DNA of 64,000 nucleotides from Mesoterricola silvestris (GTDB taxonomy: Bacteria > Acidobacteriota > Holophagae > Holophagales > Holophagaceae), in assembly GCF_030295405.1 (NCBI RefSeq), contig NZ_AP027080.1, forward strand, positions 4,696,001-4,760,000, given 5' to 3'. Under the pieces are notes generated by a model. It was not told the origin of the DNA, searched no databases, and saw only the letters and a list, made by a program, of their open reading frames with translations. This document shows, one piece after another, positions 1 to 8,891 of this stretch; within the stretch, counting starts at the first letter, position 1; the number at the start of each line of letters is the position of its first letter. A program made the position numbers and the translations under genes.

Positions 1-1219
1 CGTCGGAGTCCTTGAGGAAGGCCGCGGGGTTGAACCGCAGGGCCGCGCTGGGCACCCGCAGGACCTGCTCCCGCTCCTTGGTGACGATGGTGCAGTTGGC
101 GGTCATGCCGGGGAACAGGGCCAGGTCGCCGCGGTAGACGGGGCTGCCGGGCTGGATGTACCGCGCCGTGCTGGATTCCAGGTCGGCGGTCTGGGGCTTG
201 CCGGGGAGGACCGGCGTGCCGCCGGACCGTGCCTGACCGCTTTCCTGGCGCATCCCGCCGGGCCGTGCCGGGCCGCCTTCCTGGCGCATGCCGCCGGGGC
301 GGCCTTCACCGCCGTGCCAGCCGGCGGGTGATTGGGTGCCGTTGCGGGGACCCTGATGTCCACCAGGACGGTCGCCGCCCTCCCGCTTCATGCCCTCGGG
401 CGCCGCGCCGCGGGGTTCGTTGTTCACCTCCATGACCACCAGGTAGGTGACCACGTTCTGGTTCACCACGGGATTGAGCTGCACCTGGCTGACCACCCCC
501 CGGAACTGCTTCTCTGGGTAGCTGTCCACGGTGAAGAAGGCCCGCTGCCCCACCTGCACCTGGCCGATGTCGGCCTCGTCGATGGCGGCCTGGACCTTCA
601 TCTTGGCCAGGTCCTGGGCGATGGTGAACATGTTGGGGGTGCTGAAGCTGGCCGCCACGGTCTGGCCCACGTCCACCAGGCGGTTCACCACCACCCCGTC
701 CACGGGCGCCCGGAGGGTGCAGTAGTCCAGGTTGGTCTTGGCCCGGTCCACGCCGGCCTTGGCGGATTCCAGGTTGCCCTGGGCGGTCTTGAGGATCAGC
801 TCCTTGGCGTCCAGGTCGGAGTCGGAGAGGAGCTTCTGGGCATGGAGCTCCTTGTTGCGCTTGAAGTCGATCTGGGCGTTGAAGAGGGCGGCCTTGGCCC
901 GCTCCAGCGTGGCCCGGGCGTCCTGGATCTGGGTCAGCCACGGCGTCTCGTCGATCTTCCCGATGACCTGGCCCTTCTTCACGAGGCTGTTGAAGTCCGC
1001 GTAGATGCCCGTGACGACGCCCGAGACCTGGGTGCCCACGGGCACCTGGATGAGGGCGTTGAGGGTGCCGGTGGCGCTGATGCGGGCCGTGATGCTGCCC
1101 CGGTCCACCTTGGCCGTGCGCCACTTGATCTCCTCCTTGGGACCCCTGAGGAGGTAGGCGCCGCCCGCGCCCACCAGGACCACGGCCACCGCGCTGATGA
1201 TCCAGACTTTTCGACTCAT
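1..1219 (-). CDS. Efflux RND transporter periplasmic adaptor (MacA/HlyD type), C-terminus cut by window edge
   Basis: The adaptor would bridge an inner-membrane pump (MacB-type ABC or RND) to an outer-membrane channel. About 406 residues are present. They start with one N-terminal membrane anchor (WIISAVAVVLVGAGGAYLL), followed by a lipoyl/barrel-sandwich half (GTLNALIQVPVGTQVSG), a helical hairpin from about residue 90 to 150, the second lipoyl half (TLRAPVDGVVVNRLVDVGQ) and a beta-barrel. The ATG at 1219 is preceded by GAGGTAATC as ribosome-binding site. The pump partner should lie beyond the left edge. Odd: residues about 265-345 form a Gly/Arg/Pro-rich low-complexity insertion inside the barrel region, after which the family pattern resumes (PGMTANCTIVTKERE). 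MacA is the closest family I can name, but the exact subfamily is uncertain. Confidence 0.88.
   Translation of the reverse strand, partial: MSRKVWIISAVAVVLVGAGGAYLLRGPKEEIKWRTAKVDRGSITARISATGTLNALIQVPVGTQVSGVVTGIYADFNSLVKKGQVIGKIDETPWLTQIQDARATLERAKAALFNAQIDFKRNKELHAQKLLSDSDLDAKELILKTAQGNLESAKAGVDRAKTNLDYCTLRAPVDGVVVNRLVDVGQTVAASFSTPNMFTIAQDLAKMKVQAAIDEADIGQVQVGQRAFFTVDSYPEKQFRGVVSQVQLNPVVNQNVVTYLVVMEVNNEPRGAAPEGMKREGGDRPGGHQGPRNGTQSPAGWHGGEGRPGGMRQEGGPARPGGMRQESGQARSGGTPVLPGKPQTADLESSTARYIQPGSPVYRGDLALFPGMTANCTIVTKEREQVLRVPSAALRFNPAAFLKDSD
224..295 (-). repeat. In-frame tandem repeat inside the adaptor gene
   Basis: Two copies of a 36-bp unit encode GGMRQEGGPARP and GGMRQESGQARS, residues 309-332 of the adaptor. 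They sit inside a longer Gly/Arg/Pro/Gln-rich stretch (residues about 267-337). The unit length is a multiple of three, so the reading frame is kept; this looks like a protein-level linker expansion rather than an assembly error. Confidence 0.8.
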
Positions 1220-1316
1220 GATTACCTCGATGCCAAGGGTTCGGATACCTCTACATTGCCATGTGAGGCAGGGAAGGGCAAAAAGGTTGAGCCGCGGGGC
1301 CGGATTGTGCCGGAAA

Positions 1317-2804
1317 TCAGCGCAGGAAGGGGAAGGCGTCGGCCACGACCCGGGAGGCGATGGAGAGGTACAGGGTGCCGGGGAAGAGCCCGATCACCAC
1401 CACCAGGACGCCGCAGACCAGCAGGGCGGCCCCGGCCAGGGAGGCCCGGAAGGCGGGGCGCTCCGAGGCCTCCCGCTCGGCCTTGGCGGTGGGCTTTTCC
1501 AGGAACAGGGCCACGGGGAGGCGGAAGTAGTAGTACACGGAAACCAGGCTGGCCAGGATGCCGGTCACGGCCATGGAGACGTGGCCCTGGAGGATCAATT
1601 CCTTGAAGATCATGTACTTGCCATAGAATCCCGCCATGGGGGGGATCCCCGCCAGGCCGAAGAGGCACAGGGAGGCGGCGATGGCCAGGTCGGGCCGTTT
1701 CCAGCCCTGGCCCTTCACGTCGTCGAAGGTGGTCCTGTCGCCCACCAGGCCCAGGCAGGTGAGGATGCCGAAGGCGCCCATGTTCATCACGAGGTAGGAC
1801 AGCAGGTAGAAGATGACCCCCGCGTAGGCGGCGGGGGTGGCCGCCACCAGGCCCAGGAGGATGTACCCGGCGTGGCTGATGCTGGAATAGGCGAGCATCC
1901 GCTTGATGTTGTCCTGGGCCAGGGCGGCCAGGTTGCCCACCACGAGGGTGAGGACCGCCACCAGGGCCAGGGCGGCCTGGATGCGGGCGGATCCGGGGGC
2001 CGGCACGCCGGCGCCCAGCACCCGCAGGAGGGCCATGACCGCGGCGCCCTTGGTGGCCACGGACATGAAGCCCGAGATGGGATGGGGCGCGGCCTCGTAC
2101 ACGTCCGGGGTCCACTGGTGGAAGGGCACGGAGCTGATCTTGAACAGGAAGCCCATGAGCAGCAGCGCGGCGCCGGCCAGGGCGATGGGATCGGGGTTCC
2201 GGGCGGCCAGGGCCTGGCCCAGGGCGCCGATCTCCAGGGTGCCCGTGACGCCGTACAGGAGCACGGAGCCCATGAGGAAGCTGGAGGCGGCCACGGCCCC
2301 GGTGATGAAGTACTTCATGCCCCCTTCGAAGGCCTTGGCCCGGGTGCGCACCGTGGCGGTGAGGGCGTAGAGCGGCAGGGAGAGCAGCTCCAGGCCCAGG
2401 AACAGGAGGATGAGGTTGGAGGCCGCCACGAAGAGGATCATGCCCACCGCGGAAAAGAGGAGCAGGCTCAGGGTCTCGCCCTTCACCCAGCCCTCCTGGT
2501 GGAGGTGGTCCCACAGCTGCAGCACGGCCAGTCCCGCGGCCACCAGCACGAAGATGCCGGCGAACTGGGCCAGGCGGTCCATGCGGATGGCGCCGTAGGA
2601 GGGCTGCGCGCCCGTGGCCCACAGGCGGGTGATGTAGAAGAAGCCCCCCGCCAGGCAGAACAGCGCCATGAAGAACGTGGCCCCCCGCACCCACTTGACC
2701 GTGGCCTGGTCCTTGTCCAGGGCGGCCAGGGGCAGCAGGCAGGCCCCCAGGGCCGGAATGAGCAGCGGCAGGATGGCGGAGAGTTCTCCCGCGGTGATCG
2801 TCAT
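1317..2804 (-). CDS. nuoN: NADH-quinone oxidoreductase subunit N
   Basis: Antiporter-like membrane subunit of respiratory complex I, one of the three proton-pumping modules. It has 495 residues, the usual size, with about 14 predicted membrane helices and a typical proton-translocating core (FEGGMKYFITGAVAASSFLMG; VYEAAPHPISGFMSVATKGA; AYSSISHAGYILLG). The start ATG at 2804 lies in an ATGA overlap with the nuoM stop, so translation is probably coupled. It is the last gene of the nuoHIJKLMN run. No terminator is visible in the 97 bp before the adaptor gene, which is transcribed in the same direction. Confidence 0.96.
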   Translation of the reverse strand: MTITAGELSAILPLLIPALGACLLPLAALDKDQATVKWVRGATFFMALFCLAGGFFYITRLWATGAQPSYGAIRMDRLAQFAGIFVLVAAGLAVLQLWDHLHQEGWVKGETLSLLLFSAVGMILFVAASNLILLFLGLELLSLPLYALTATVRTRAKAFEGGMKYFITGAVAASSFLMGSVLLYGVTGTLEIGALGQALAARNPDPIALAGAALLLMGFLFKISSVPFHQWTPDVYEAAPHPISGFMSVATKGAAVMALLRVLGAGVPAPGSARIQAALALVAVLTLVVGNLAALAQDNIKRMLAYSSISHAGYILLGLVAATPAAYAGVIFYLLSYLVMNMGAFGILTCLGLVGDRTTFDDVKGQGWKRPDLAIAASLCLFGLAGIPPMAGFYGKYMIFKELILQGHVSMAVTGILASLVSVYYYFRLPVALFLEKPTAKAEREASERPAFRASLAGAALLVCGVLVVVIGLFPGTLYLSIASRVVADAFPFLR

Positions 2805-4330
2805 CGCTTCACCTCGCCCGCATGGGCCTGGAGGATGGCCCGGGACACCTGGCCTTCGGACTGGGTGAGGAAGGTCTGGGGATGGATCCCCATCCAGAAG
2901 ATCAGCACCACCAGGGGAAGCAGGACCGCGATCTCGCGCAGGTCCAGGTCCGCGTGCAGGTGGGCGGTGCCGCTTTCGGGATCGGGGTTGGCCGGGCCCC
3001 AGAAGACCCGCTTGACCATCCAGAGCATGTAGGCCGCGCTGAACAGGACGCCCAGGGTCGCGGCGCAGGCCGCCGCCTTGCCCCAGTGGAAGCCGGAGAG
3101 GTAGGTGCCGTTGAGGATCAGGAACTCGCCGGCGAAGCCGTTGGTGAGCGGCAGCCCGATGCTGCTGAGGGTCACGATCATGAAGAAGGCCGTGAAGACC
3201 GGCATCCTCAGGGCCACGCCGCCGAAGTCGGCGATGCGCCGGGTGTGGGCCCGGTCGTAGAGCATGCCCACCAGGATGAAGAGGGCCCCGGTGGAGATGC
3301 CGTGGTTGAGCATCTGGAGCATGGCCCCCTGGGTGCCGATGACGGTCATGGAGGCGATGCCCAGCATCACGAAGCCCATGTGGCTCACGGAGGAGTAGGC
3401 CACCAGCTTCTTGATGTCGGTCTGCATCATGGCCACCAGGGCGCCGTAGATGATGGCCGCCACGGACAGGACCGCCAGCAGCAGGGAGAAGTGGCGGGCC
3501 GCGTCCGGGAAGATGGGGATGGCGAACCGGAGGAAGCCGTAGGACCCCAGCTTCAGCAGCACGCCGGCCAGGATCACCGAGCCCGCCGTGGGCGCCTCGG
3601 TGTGGGCGTCGGGGAGCCAGGTGTGGAGGGGGAAAAGGGGGACCTTGATGGCGAAGGCCAGGGCGAAGGCGATGAAGAGCGTGCCCTGGACCTTCCCGGG
3701 CAGGGCCTGCACCGCCTGGGCCATGACGCCCGGGGCGAAGCTGCCGGCCTTGCCGGCGGTGTACAGCAGGGCCACGAGCCAGAGCAGGGAGCCCGAAAGG
3801 GTGAAGAGCAGGAACTTCGTGGCCGCGTAGCGCCGCTCCGCCCCGCCCCACACGCCGATGAGGAAGTACATGGGCAGCAGCATCGCCTCCCAGAAGAGGT
3901 AGAACAGCAGCAGGTCCTGGGCCACCAGGGCCCCCAGCATGCCGGATTCCAGCATGAGCAGGAGCGCGAAGGCGGTGCCGGGGCGGCTGGGGAGGCTGTT
4001 CCAGGTGCCCAGCATGGTCAGGGGGACCAGGAAGACCGTGAGGATCACCAGCCAGAGGTTGAGCCCGTCCGCGGCGAGGTGGTACTCCACGGGGATGCCC
4101 ACGGCAGAGAACCAGTGGAAGCGCTCCAGGACGATGGTGCCCAGGGCGTCGGGCTGGCCCCGCAGGAGCTGCGCGGCGCCCACGGCCAGGACGCCGGCGG
4201 CGCCCAGCACCGCCAGGAGCTTGACCAGGGGCGCCTGGCGCTCCGGGAAGAGCAGCAGGAGGGCCCCCCACAGGAAGGGGGCGAACACGAGGAAGGTCAA
4301 CAGGTGGGTATTCATCCAGGGCGTGATCAC
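2801..4330 (-). CDS. nuoM: NADH-quinone oxidoreductase subunit M
   Basis: Middle antiporter-like subunit of complex I; 509 residues with about 14 membrane helices. Family signatures are clear: EAMLLPMYFLIGVWG in the region of the conserved charged helix, FPLHTWLPDAHTEAPTAGSV, and DIKKLVAYSSVSHMGFV. The GTG at 4330 is chosen as start because GAGG lies about 10 nt upstream; the in-frame ATG at 4315 has no ribosome-binding site nearby. The GTG follows the nuoL stop by 7 nt, and the gene ends in an ATGA overlap with nuoN. Confidence 0.96.
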   Translation of the reverse strand: MITPWMNTHLLTFLVFAPFLWGALLLLFPERQAPLVKLLAVLGAAGVLAVGAAQLLRGQPDALGTIVLERFHWFSAVGIPVEYHLAADGLNLWLVILTVFLVPLTMLGTWNSLPSRPGTAFALLLMLESGMLGALVAQDLLLFYLFWEAMLLPMYFLIGVWGGAERRYAATKFLLFTLSGSLLWLVALLYTAGKAGSFAPGVMAQAVQALPGKVQGTLFIAFALAFAIKVPLFPLHTWLPDAHTEAPTAGSVILAGVLLKLGSYGFLRFAIPIFPDAARHFSLLLAVLSVAAIIYGALVAMMQTDIKKLVAYSSVSHMGFVMLGIASMTVIGTQGAMLQMLNHGISTGALFILVGMLYDRAHTRRIADFGGVALRMPVFTAFFMIVTLSSIGLPLTNGFAGEFLILNGTYLSGFHWGKAAACAATLGVLFSAAYMLWMVKRVFWGPANPDPESGTAHLHADLDLREIAVLLPLVVLIFWMGIHPQTFLTQSEGQVSRAILQAHAGEVKR

Positions 4331-4337
4331 GGGGCGG

Positions 4338-6254
4338 CTACCTCAAGAAGATCCAGAGCAGGAGCACGGTCCCGAAGGCCATGCCCAGCGCGTAGTTGCG
4401 CACCCGGCCCGTCTGGGTCCGAGCGGTGAAGTCGCCCGCGATGCGGGTCAGCGCCCCGGGCAGGTTCACCCCGATGCCGTCGATGAGGATGACGTCGAAG
4501 AACTTCCAGGCGAGGTTCCCGATCCAGCGCACGGGGGCCAGGAGGCCGGCCTCCACGCCCTCGTCCACGAAGTACTTGTTGGCGAGCACCCGGTACAGCC
4601 GGGGGTTGCGCCCGGCGAAGGCCTCCTCCCCCGCGGGGCCCTTGCGGTAGATGAGGAAGCCCGCGAGGCCGCCGGCCAGGGCCAGGGTGGTGCTCAGGGC
4701 CATGAGGCCCCAGGCCAGCGCGTGGCTGCCGTGCTCCGCGGCCTCGGGCGCCTCGGCCTTGCCGAAGGCCAGGGCGGGTTCCAGCCAGCCTTCGATGGCG
4801 AAGCTGCCGCCCCAGATGCGGGGAAGGCCCAGGAGGCCCGCCAGGAGCGCGCCCGCGGCCAGGAGCGCCAGGGGCAGGGTCATGGTCCAGGGGCTCTCGT
4901 GGGCGTGCTCGTAGGCGTGGGGGTCCCGGGGCTTGCCCCAGAAGGCCAGGCCCATGAGGCGCCACATGTAGAAGGCGGTGCACACCGCGCCCAGGAGGCC
5001 GATGACGTAGAGGGCGGGGCTCTTGAGGTAGGCCAGGTAGAGGATCTCGTCCTTGCTGAAGAAGCCCGAGGTGCCCGGGAAGCCCATGATGCACAGCGTG
5101 GCGATGAGCATGGTCCAGAAGGTGACGGGCATCTTCTCCTTGAGCCCGCCCATGCGGAACAGGTCCTGCTGGTGGTGCAGGCCGTGGATGACGCTGCCGG
5201 CCCCCAGGAAGAGGAGGGCCTTGAACCAGGCGTGGGTGAAGACGTGGAAGAACCCGGCCGCGAAGCCCGCGGCGCCCAGGCCCAGGAACATGTAGCCCAG
5301 CTGGCTCACCGTGGAGTAGGCCAGCACCTTCTTGATGTCGCGCTGGAAGAGGCCGATGGTGGCGGCGAAGAGGGCCGTGATCCCGCCCGTCCAGGCCACG
5401 ACGGTCAGGGTCGTGGGGGCCAGTTCGTAGAGGGGCGCCATGCGGCAGATGAGGTAGATGCCGGAGGTGACCATGGTGGCGGCGTGGATGAGGGCGCTGA
5501 CGGGGGTGGGGCCCGCCATGGCGTCCGGGAGCCACAGGTAGAGGGGGATCTGGGCGCTCTTGCCCGTGGCGCCCACGAACATCATCAGGGTGGCGAAGGT
5601 GAGGACGCCGAAGCCGGCCTCCGGGGCCAGGTGCCCGGCCTTGCCCAGGATCTCGCCCACGGTGAGGGTGCCGAAGCTGGCGAAGAGCGCCATCATGCCC
5701 ACGATCATGCCCAGGTCGCCCACGCGGTTGAACAGGAAGGCCTTTAGGCCCGCGGCCGGGGCGTAGTCCGTCTCGATGTAGTAGCCGATGAGCAGGTAGC
5801 TGCAGAGGCCCACCCCTTCCCAGCCCACGAACAGCAGCGGCAGGGAGGAGCCCAGCACCAGGGTGAGCATGAAGAAGACGAAGAGGTTCAGGTAGCAGAA
5901 GTACCGGGCGTAGCCCTCCTCCTCCCACATGTAGCCCACGGAGTAGAGGTGGATCAGCAGGCCGATGCCCGCCACCACCAGGGCCATGACCGAGCTGAGC
6001 GGGTCGAAGACCAGCCCGAAGGGGACCTTCAGGTCGCCCACGGCCATCCAGTCGAAGTAGGCCAGGTCCAGGCGGTGCCCGGGGGCGGCCTTGGCGGCGA
6101 AGAAGAGGGCCAGGGCCAGGACGAAGGAGGCGCCCACGGTGCCCAGGGCCACGGCGGTGACGGCGGCCTTGCCCGCCCTCTTCCCGAGGAGGCCGTGGAA
6201 GGCGGAGCCCAGGAGGGGCAGGACGGGGATGAGCCAGGCGATTCTCTGCATCAT
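4338..6254 (-). CDS. nuoL: NADH-quinone oxidoreductase subunit L
   Basis: Distal antiporter-like subunit of complex I; 638 residues, slightly longer than the E. coli protein. Conserved segments include LFVGWEGVGLCSYLLIGYY, WLPDAMAGPTPVSALIHAAT and RDIKKVLAYSTVSQLGYM. The C-terminal part, with the amphipathic lateral helix that runs along NuoM and NuoN, is complete (WKFFDVILIDGIGVNLPG near the end). The start is the first of two adjacent ATG codons at 6254, 4 nt after the nuoK stop. Confidence 0.96.
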   Translation of the reverse strand: MMQRIAWLIPVLPLLGSAFHGLLGKRAGKAAVTAVALGTVGASFVLALALFFAAKAAPGHRLDLAYFDWMAVGDLKVPFGLVFDPLSSVMALVVAGIGLLIHLYSVGYMWEEEGYARYFCYLNLFVFFMLTLVLGSSLPLLFVGWEGVGLCSYLLIGYYIETDYAPAAGLKAFLFNRVGDLGMIVGMMALFASFGTLTVGEILGKAGHLAPEAGFGVLTFATLMMFVGATGKSAQIPLYLWLPDAMAGPTPVSALIHAATMVTSGIYLICRMAPLYELAPTTLTVVAWTGGITALFAATIGLFQRDIKKVLAYSTVSQLGYMFLGLGAAGFAAGFFHVFTHAWFKALLFLGAGSVIHGLHHQQDLFRMGGLKEKMPVTFWTMLIATLCIMGFPGTSGFFSKDEILYLAYLKSPALYVIGLLGAVCTAFYMWRLMGLAFWGKPRDPHAYEHAHESPWTMTLPLALLAAGALLAGLLGLPRIWGGSFAIEGWLEPALAFGKAEAPEAAEHGSHALAWGLMALSTTLALAGGLAGFLIYRKGPAGEEAFAGRNPRLYRVLANKYFVDEGVEAGLLAPVRWIGNLAWKFFDVILIDGIGVNLPGALTRIAGDFTARTQTGRVRNYALGMAFGTVLLLWIFLR

Positions 6255-6258
6255 GCCC

Positions 6259-6579
6259 TCACAGCTTGAGCGCGTCGGCGCGGTCGGTGTCGGTGGTGGT
6301 GCGGTGGCGGAACAGGCCCACCACCAGCGCCAGGCCGACGGCGGCCTCGCACGCGGCCACCGCGATGATGAAGAGGTAGAACACCGTGCCCTGGACGTCG
6401 CCCCCCCGGGCCCGGGCGAAGGCCAGCAGGGCCACGTTGGCGGCATTGAGCATGAGCTCGACGCCCATGAACTGCACCAGCACGGAGCGCCGGCTCAGGA
6501 CGATGAAGAAGCCGATGGCGAAGAGCAGCAGCGCCACCAGGACGTAGCCCTGGAGGCTGCCTTGCAGGAGGTTGGACAT
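6259..6579 (-). CDS. nuoK: NADH-quinone oxidoreductase subunit K
   Basis: Small three-helix membrane subunit of complex I; 106 residues, the usual size. It carries the buried glutamates expected for proton transfer (MGVELMLNAANVALL and AACEAAVGLALVVGLFRHR). The start ATG at 6579 is preferred because GGAG lies 6 nt upstream. An in-frame ATG at 6591, in a TGATG overlap with the nuoJ stop, would add four residues and cannot be excluded. Confidence 0.95.
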   Translation of the reverse strand: MSNLLQGSLQGYVLVALLLFAIGFFIVLSRRSVLVQFMGVELMLNAANVALLAFARARGGDVQGTVFYLFIIAVAACEAAVGLALVVGLFRHRTTTDTDRADALKL

Positions 6580-6590
6580 GGTCGGCTCCA

Positions 6591-7079
6591 TCACAGGTCC
6601 CGCTTCACCAGGACCACGGCCCCGACCATGGTCGCCAGGAGCAGCAGGCCCACGATCTCGAAGGCGGCGAGGTGGTTCTTGAACAGGGCGTTGCCCAGGG
6701 CCCCCAGGTCCATGGGGGGCGGGATGCCCGGGGAGGGCGGCGTCCTCAGGAAGCTTGAGGACAGCACCACCTTCACGGCGCCCCCGGCCAGGGCCAGGGC
6801 GGCGGCGGCCGAACCCCACCGCTGGATGGCGTGGGCCTTCAGGGCCTCCTCCTCCTCGTGGGCGCTCAGCAGCATGATGACGAACAGCACCAGCACGACG
6901 ATGGCGCCGGAATAGACGATGACCTGCAGGGCCGCGGCCACGGGGTTGGCCAGCAGCAGGAAGAGCCCGGCCACCCCGAAGAAGGTGAGCACCATGCAGA
7001 GCCCGGCCACGACGAGGTTCTTCTGGAAGGCCAGGGAAAGCGCGCCGAGCAGGGTGATGAGGGCGAATGTCAGGAACAT
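6591..7079 (-). CDS. nuoJ: NADH-quinone oxidoreductase subunit J
   Basis: Membrane subunit of complex I beside NuoK and NuoH; 162 residues with about five membrane helices. The third helix has the expected pattern around a conserved tyrosine (ALQVIVYSGAIVVLVLFVIM), which in characterised complexes takes part in coupling quinone reduction to proton transfer. It starts 8 nt after the nuoI stop and sits in the normal order between nuoI and nuoK. Confidence 0.95.
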   Translation of the reverse strand: MFLTFALITLLGALSLAFQKNLVVAGLCMVLTFFGVAGLFLLLANPVAAALQVIVYSGAIVVLVLFVIMLLSAHEEEEALKAHAIQRWGSAAAALALAGGAVKVVLSSSFLRTPPSPGIPPPMDLGALGNALFKNHLAAFEIVGLLLLATMVGAVVLVKRDL

Positions 7080-7087
7080 GGCGGGTC

Positions 7088-7651
7088 CTACAGCGAGGTC
7101 GGGTTACGGGGGATGGAGGGCGTGGGATCCTGGGTGATCCGGGCCTTGCCGTCCTTGTCCGCATAGGTGTTCATGAGGTCCCACTTGCCGAACTGCATGG
7201 AGAGCCGGTCGTAGGAAGCCTGCTCGTAGTCGCCCCGCAGCCAGATGGCGTCCTTGGGGCAGGCCTCCTCGCACATGCCGCAGTAGATGCACCGGAGCAT
7301 GTCGATGCGGAAGACCGCCGGGCGCTTCTCCTCGAAGCCCTGGGTCTTGTTCAGGTCCCCGAAGGCGTCGGCCTCGATGGTGATGCACCTCGCCGGGCAG
7401 GCCTCGGCGCACATGAAGCAGGCCACGCACTTGATGGACCCGTCCTCGAAGCGCTTGAGCTCGTGGAGGCCCCGGTACCCGGGGGCCACCTCCCGCTTCC
7501 ATTCGGGGTACTGCACCGTGAACCGCTTGCGGCTCCGGGTGAGGATCTGCTTGAGGAAGTGCTTCATGGTGATGGCCATGCCCTGGAGCACGGGGATCAC
7601 GTAGGTGCGGTCCACCCACGTGAGTTCGACTTTCTTGACGACGACTGCCAT
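7088..7651 (-). CDS. nuoI: NADH-quinone oxidoreductase subunit I (2x[4Fe-4S])
   Basis: Iron-sulfur subunit linking the peripheral arm of complex I to the quinone site; 187 residues. Two complete ferredoxin motifs are present: C75/C78/C81 with C85-P, and C121/C124/C127 with C131-P, ligating clusters N6a and N6b. Before them lies an amphipathic segment (MAITMKHFLKQILTRS). The ATG at 7651 follows the nuoH stop by 3 nt. This is the only peripheral-arm subunit encoded here; its partners NuoB, C, D and E-G are not in the window. Confidence 0.96.
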   Translation of the reverse strand: MAVVVKKVELTWVDRTYVIPVLQGMAITMKHFLKQILTRSRKRFTVQYPEWKREVAPGYRGLHELKRFEDGSIKCVACFMCAEACPARCITIEADAFGDLNKTQGFEEKRPAVFRIDMLRCIYCGMCEEACPKDAIWLRGDYEQASYDRLSMQFGKWDLMNTYADKDGKARITQDPTPSIPRNPTSL

Positions 7652-7654
7652 TGG

Positions 7655-8707
7655 TCAACCCCGCCGGTACATGAGGAACGCCTGGACCATGAGGTTGCCC
7701 AGGCTCAAGGGGAGCATCACCTTCCAGCCCATGAACATCAGCTGGTCGAACCGGAAGCGGGGCACGGTCCACCGGATCCAGATGAAGACCCAGCAGAAGA
7801 ACACCAGCTTGAGGACGAAGGCGGCGATGGAGAGGGTGACGGAGGGCGCGGCCACGAAGGGCACCTGCCAGCCGCCGAAGTAGAGCGTCACGATGAGGGC
7901 GGCGGCCGTGACGATGTGCACGTACTCCGAAAGCTGGAGCAGCGCGAACTTCATGGAGCCGTACTCGGTGTGGAAGCCCGCCACGATCTCGCTTTCGCCC
8001 TCGGCGAAGTCGAAGGGGAGGCGGTTGGTCTCGGCGAACATGCACACGAAGAACACCAGGAAGCCGAAGAACTGGGGGATGACGTTCCAGAGCACGGCCT
8101 GGTGGGCGATGATCTCGTGGGGGTCATAGCCGCCCGTGCGCAGGAAGATGGCCACCACCGCCAGGCTCATGGCCAGCTCGTAGCTCACCATCTGGGCCGA
8201 GGCCCGCATGCCGCCCAGGATCGACCACTTGTTGTTGCTGCTCCAGGCGGCGGTGAGGATGCCGTACACAGCCACCGACCCGATGGCCAGGGGGTAGAGC
8301 ATGCCCATGCCGTTGCCGGGCTCCAGGAGGCTCATGTGGTAGGTCTGGCCGCCCTGCACCAGGGACCGGCCGAAGGGGATGACCGCGAAGCCCATCATGG
8401 CCGGCACGAAGGCCAGGAAGGGGGCCAGCCAGAACAGGGCCTTGTTGGCGTCGGCGGTGACCAGGTCCTCCTTCAGGAAGAACTTGATGCCGTCCGCGGC
8501 CAGCTGGGGCAGGCCCAGCAGGCGCCAGCGCCCGAAGAGCAGGGCCCGGTTGGGCCCGATGCGGTCCTGGATCATGGCGCTGCCCCGGCGCTCCACCCAG
8601 GTGAGGAGGGCGGCCAGGGTGAGGGGACCCGCGAAGACGATGATCACCTTGGCGATCATCCAGAAGGTCTGGGGCTGGAGGTGCAGGAGTCGGGCTAGGA
8701 ATTCCAT
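7655..8707 (-). CDS. nuoH: NADH-quinone oxidoreductase subunit H
   Basis: Membrane subunit that forms most of the quinone-binding chamber of complex I; 350 residues with about eight helices. Conserved loops are present: ERRGSAMIQDRIGPNR, QLAADGIKFFLKED, and the acidic quinone-loop region FAETNRLPFDFAEGESEIV. It is the first gene of the minus-strand run nuoHIJKLMN and stands divergent from the NO reductase gene, so a promoter is expected between 8708 and about 8890. Normally nuoG or nuoD would precede nuoH; here neither does. Confidence 0.96.
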   Translation of the reverse strand: MEFLARLLHLQPQTFWMIAKVIIVFAGPLTLAALLTWVERRGSAMIQDRIGPNRALLFGRWRLLGLPQLAADGIKFFLKEDLVTADANKALFWLAPFLAFVPAMMGFAVIPFGRSLVQGGQTYHMSLLEPGNGMGMLYPLAIGSVAVYGILTAAWSSNNKWSILGGMRASAQMVSYELAMSLAVVAIFLRTGGYDPHEIIAHQAVLWNVIPQFFGFLVFFVCMFAETNRLPFDFAEGESEIVAGFHTEYGSMKFALLQLSEYVHIVTAAALIVTLYFGGWQVPFVAAPSVTLSIAAFVLKLVFFCWVFIWIRWTVPRFRFDQLMFMGWKVMLPLSLGNLMVQAFLMYRRG

Positions 8708-8832
8708 CGGGCAGCTTTCCGGCAGGCTTCCACAGGGAAGCCCGGCTCATCCAAATTACCAGGGGGATCACATAAGAACAAACGGCGTGGCTGTTAGCAT
8801 ACCGGGATCCGGGCGGGGAAAAAGAGGGTCCC

Positions 8833-8846
8833 TTGACGGGGATCAA
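8833..8846 (+). promoter_or_regulatory. FNR/DNR-type operator upstream of the NO reductase gene
   Basis: TTGACGGGGATCAA matches the FNR/DNR family consensus TTGAT-N4-ATCAA at nine of the ten fixed positions. Its centre lies 52 bp before the norB start codon. If the regulator binds at -41.5 as a class II activator, transcription would begin around 8881, giving a leader of about 11 nt that still contains the GGAGG ribosome-binding site at 8882-8886. Activation at low oxygen or by nitric oxide is inferred. Confidence 0.6.
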
Positions 8847-8891
8847 GGCGGGGGCCCGCCGGGTCCTCCAGGCTGGTCCCTGGAGGTAGTC

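Noticed and set aside
224-295. Direct repeats as a CRISPR-like or VNTR array
   Set aside because: Only two 36-bp units, in frame within a coding region and without spacers. It is a protein repeat.
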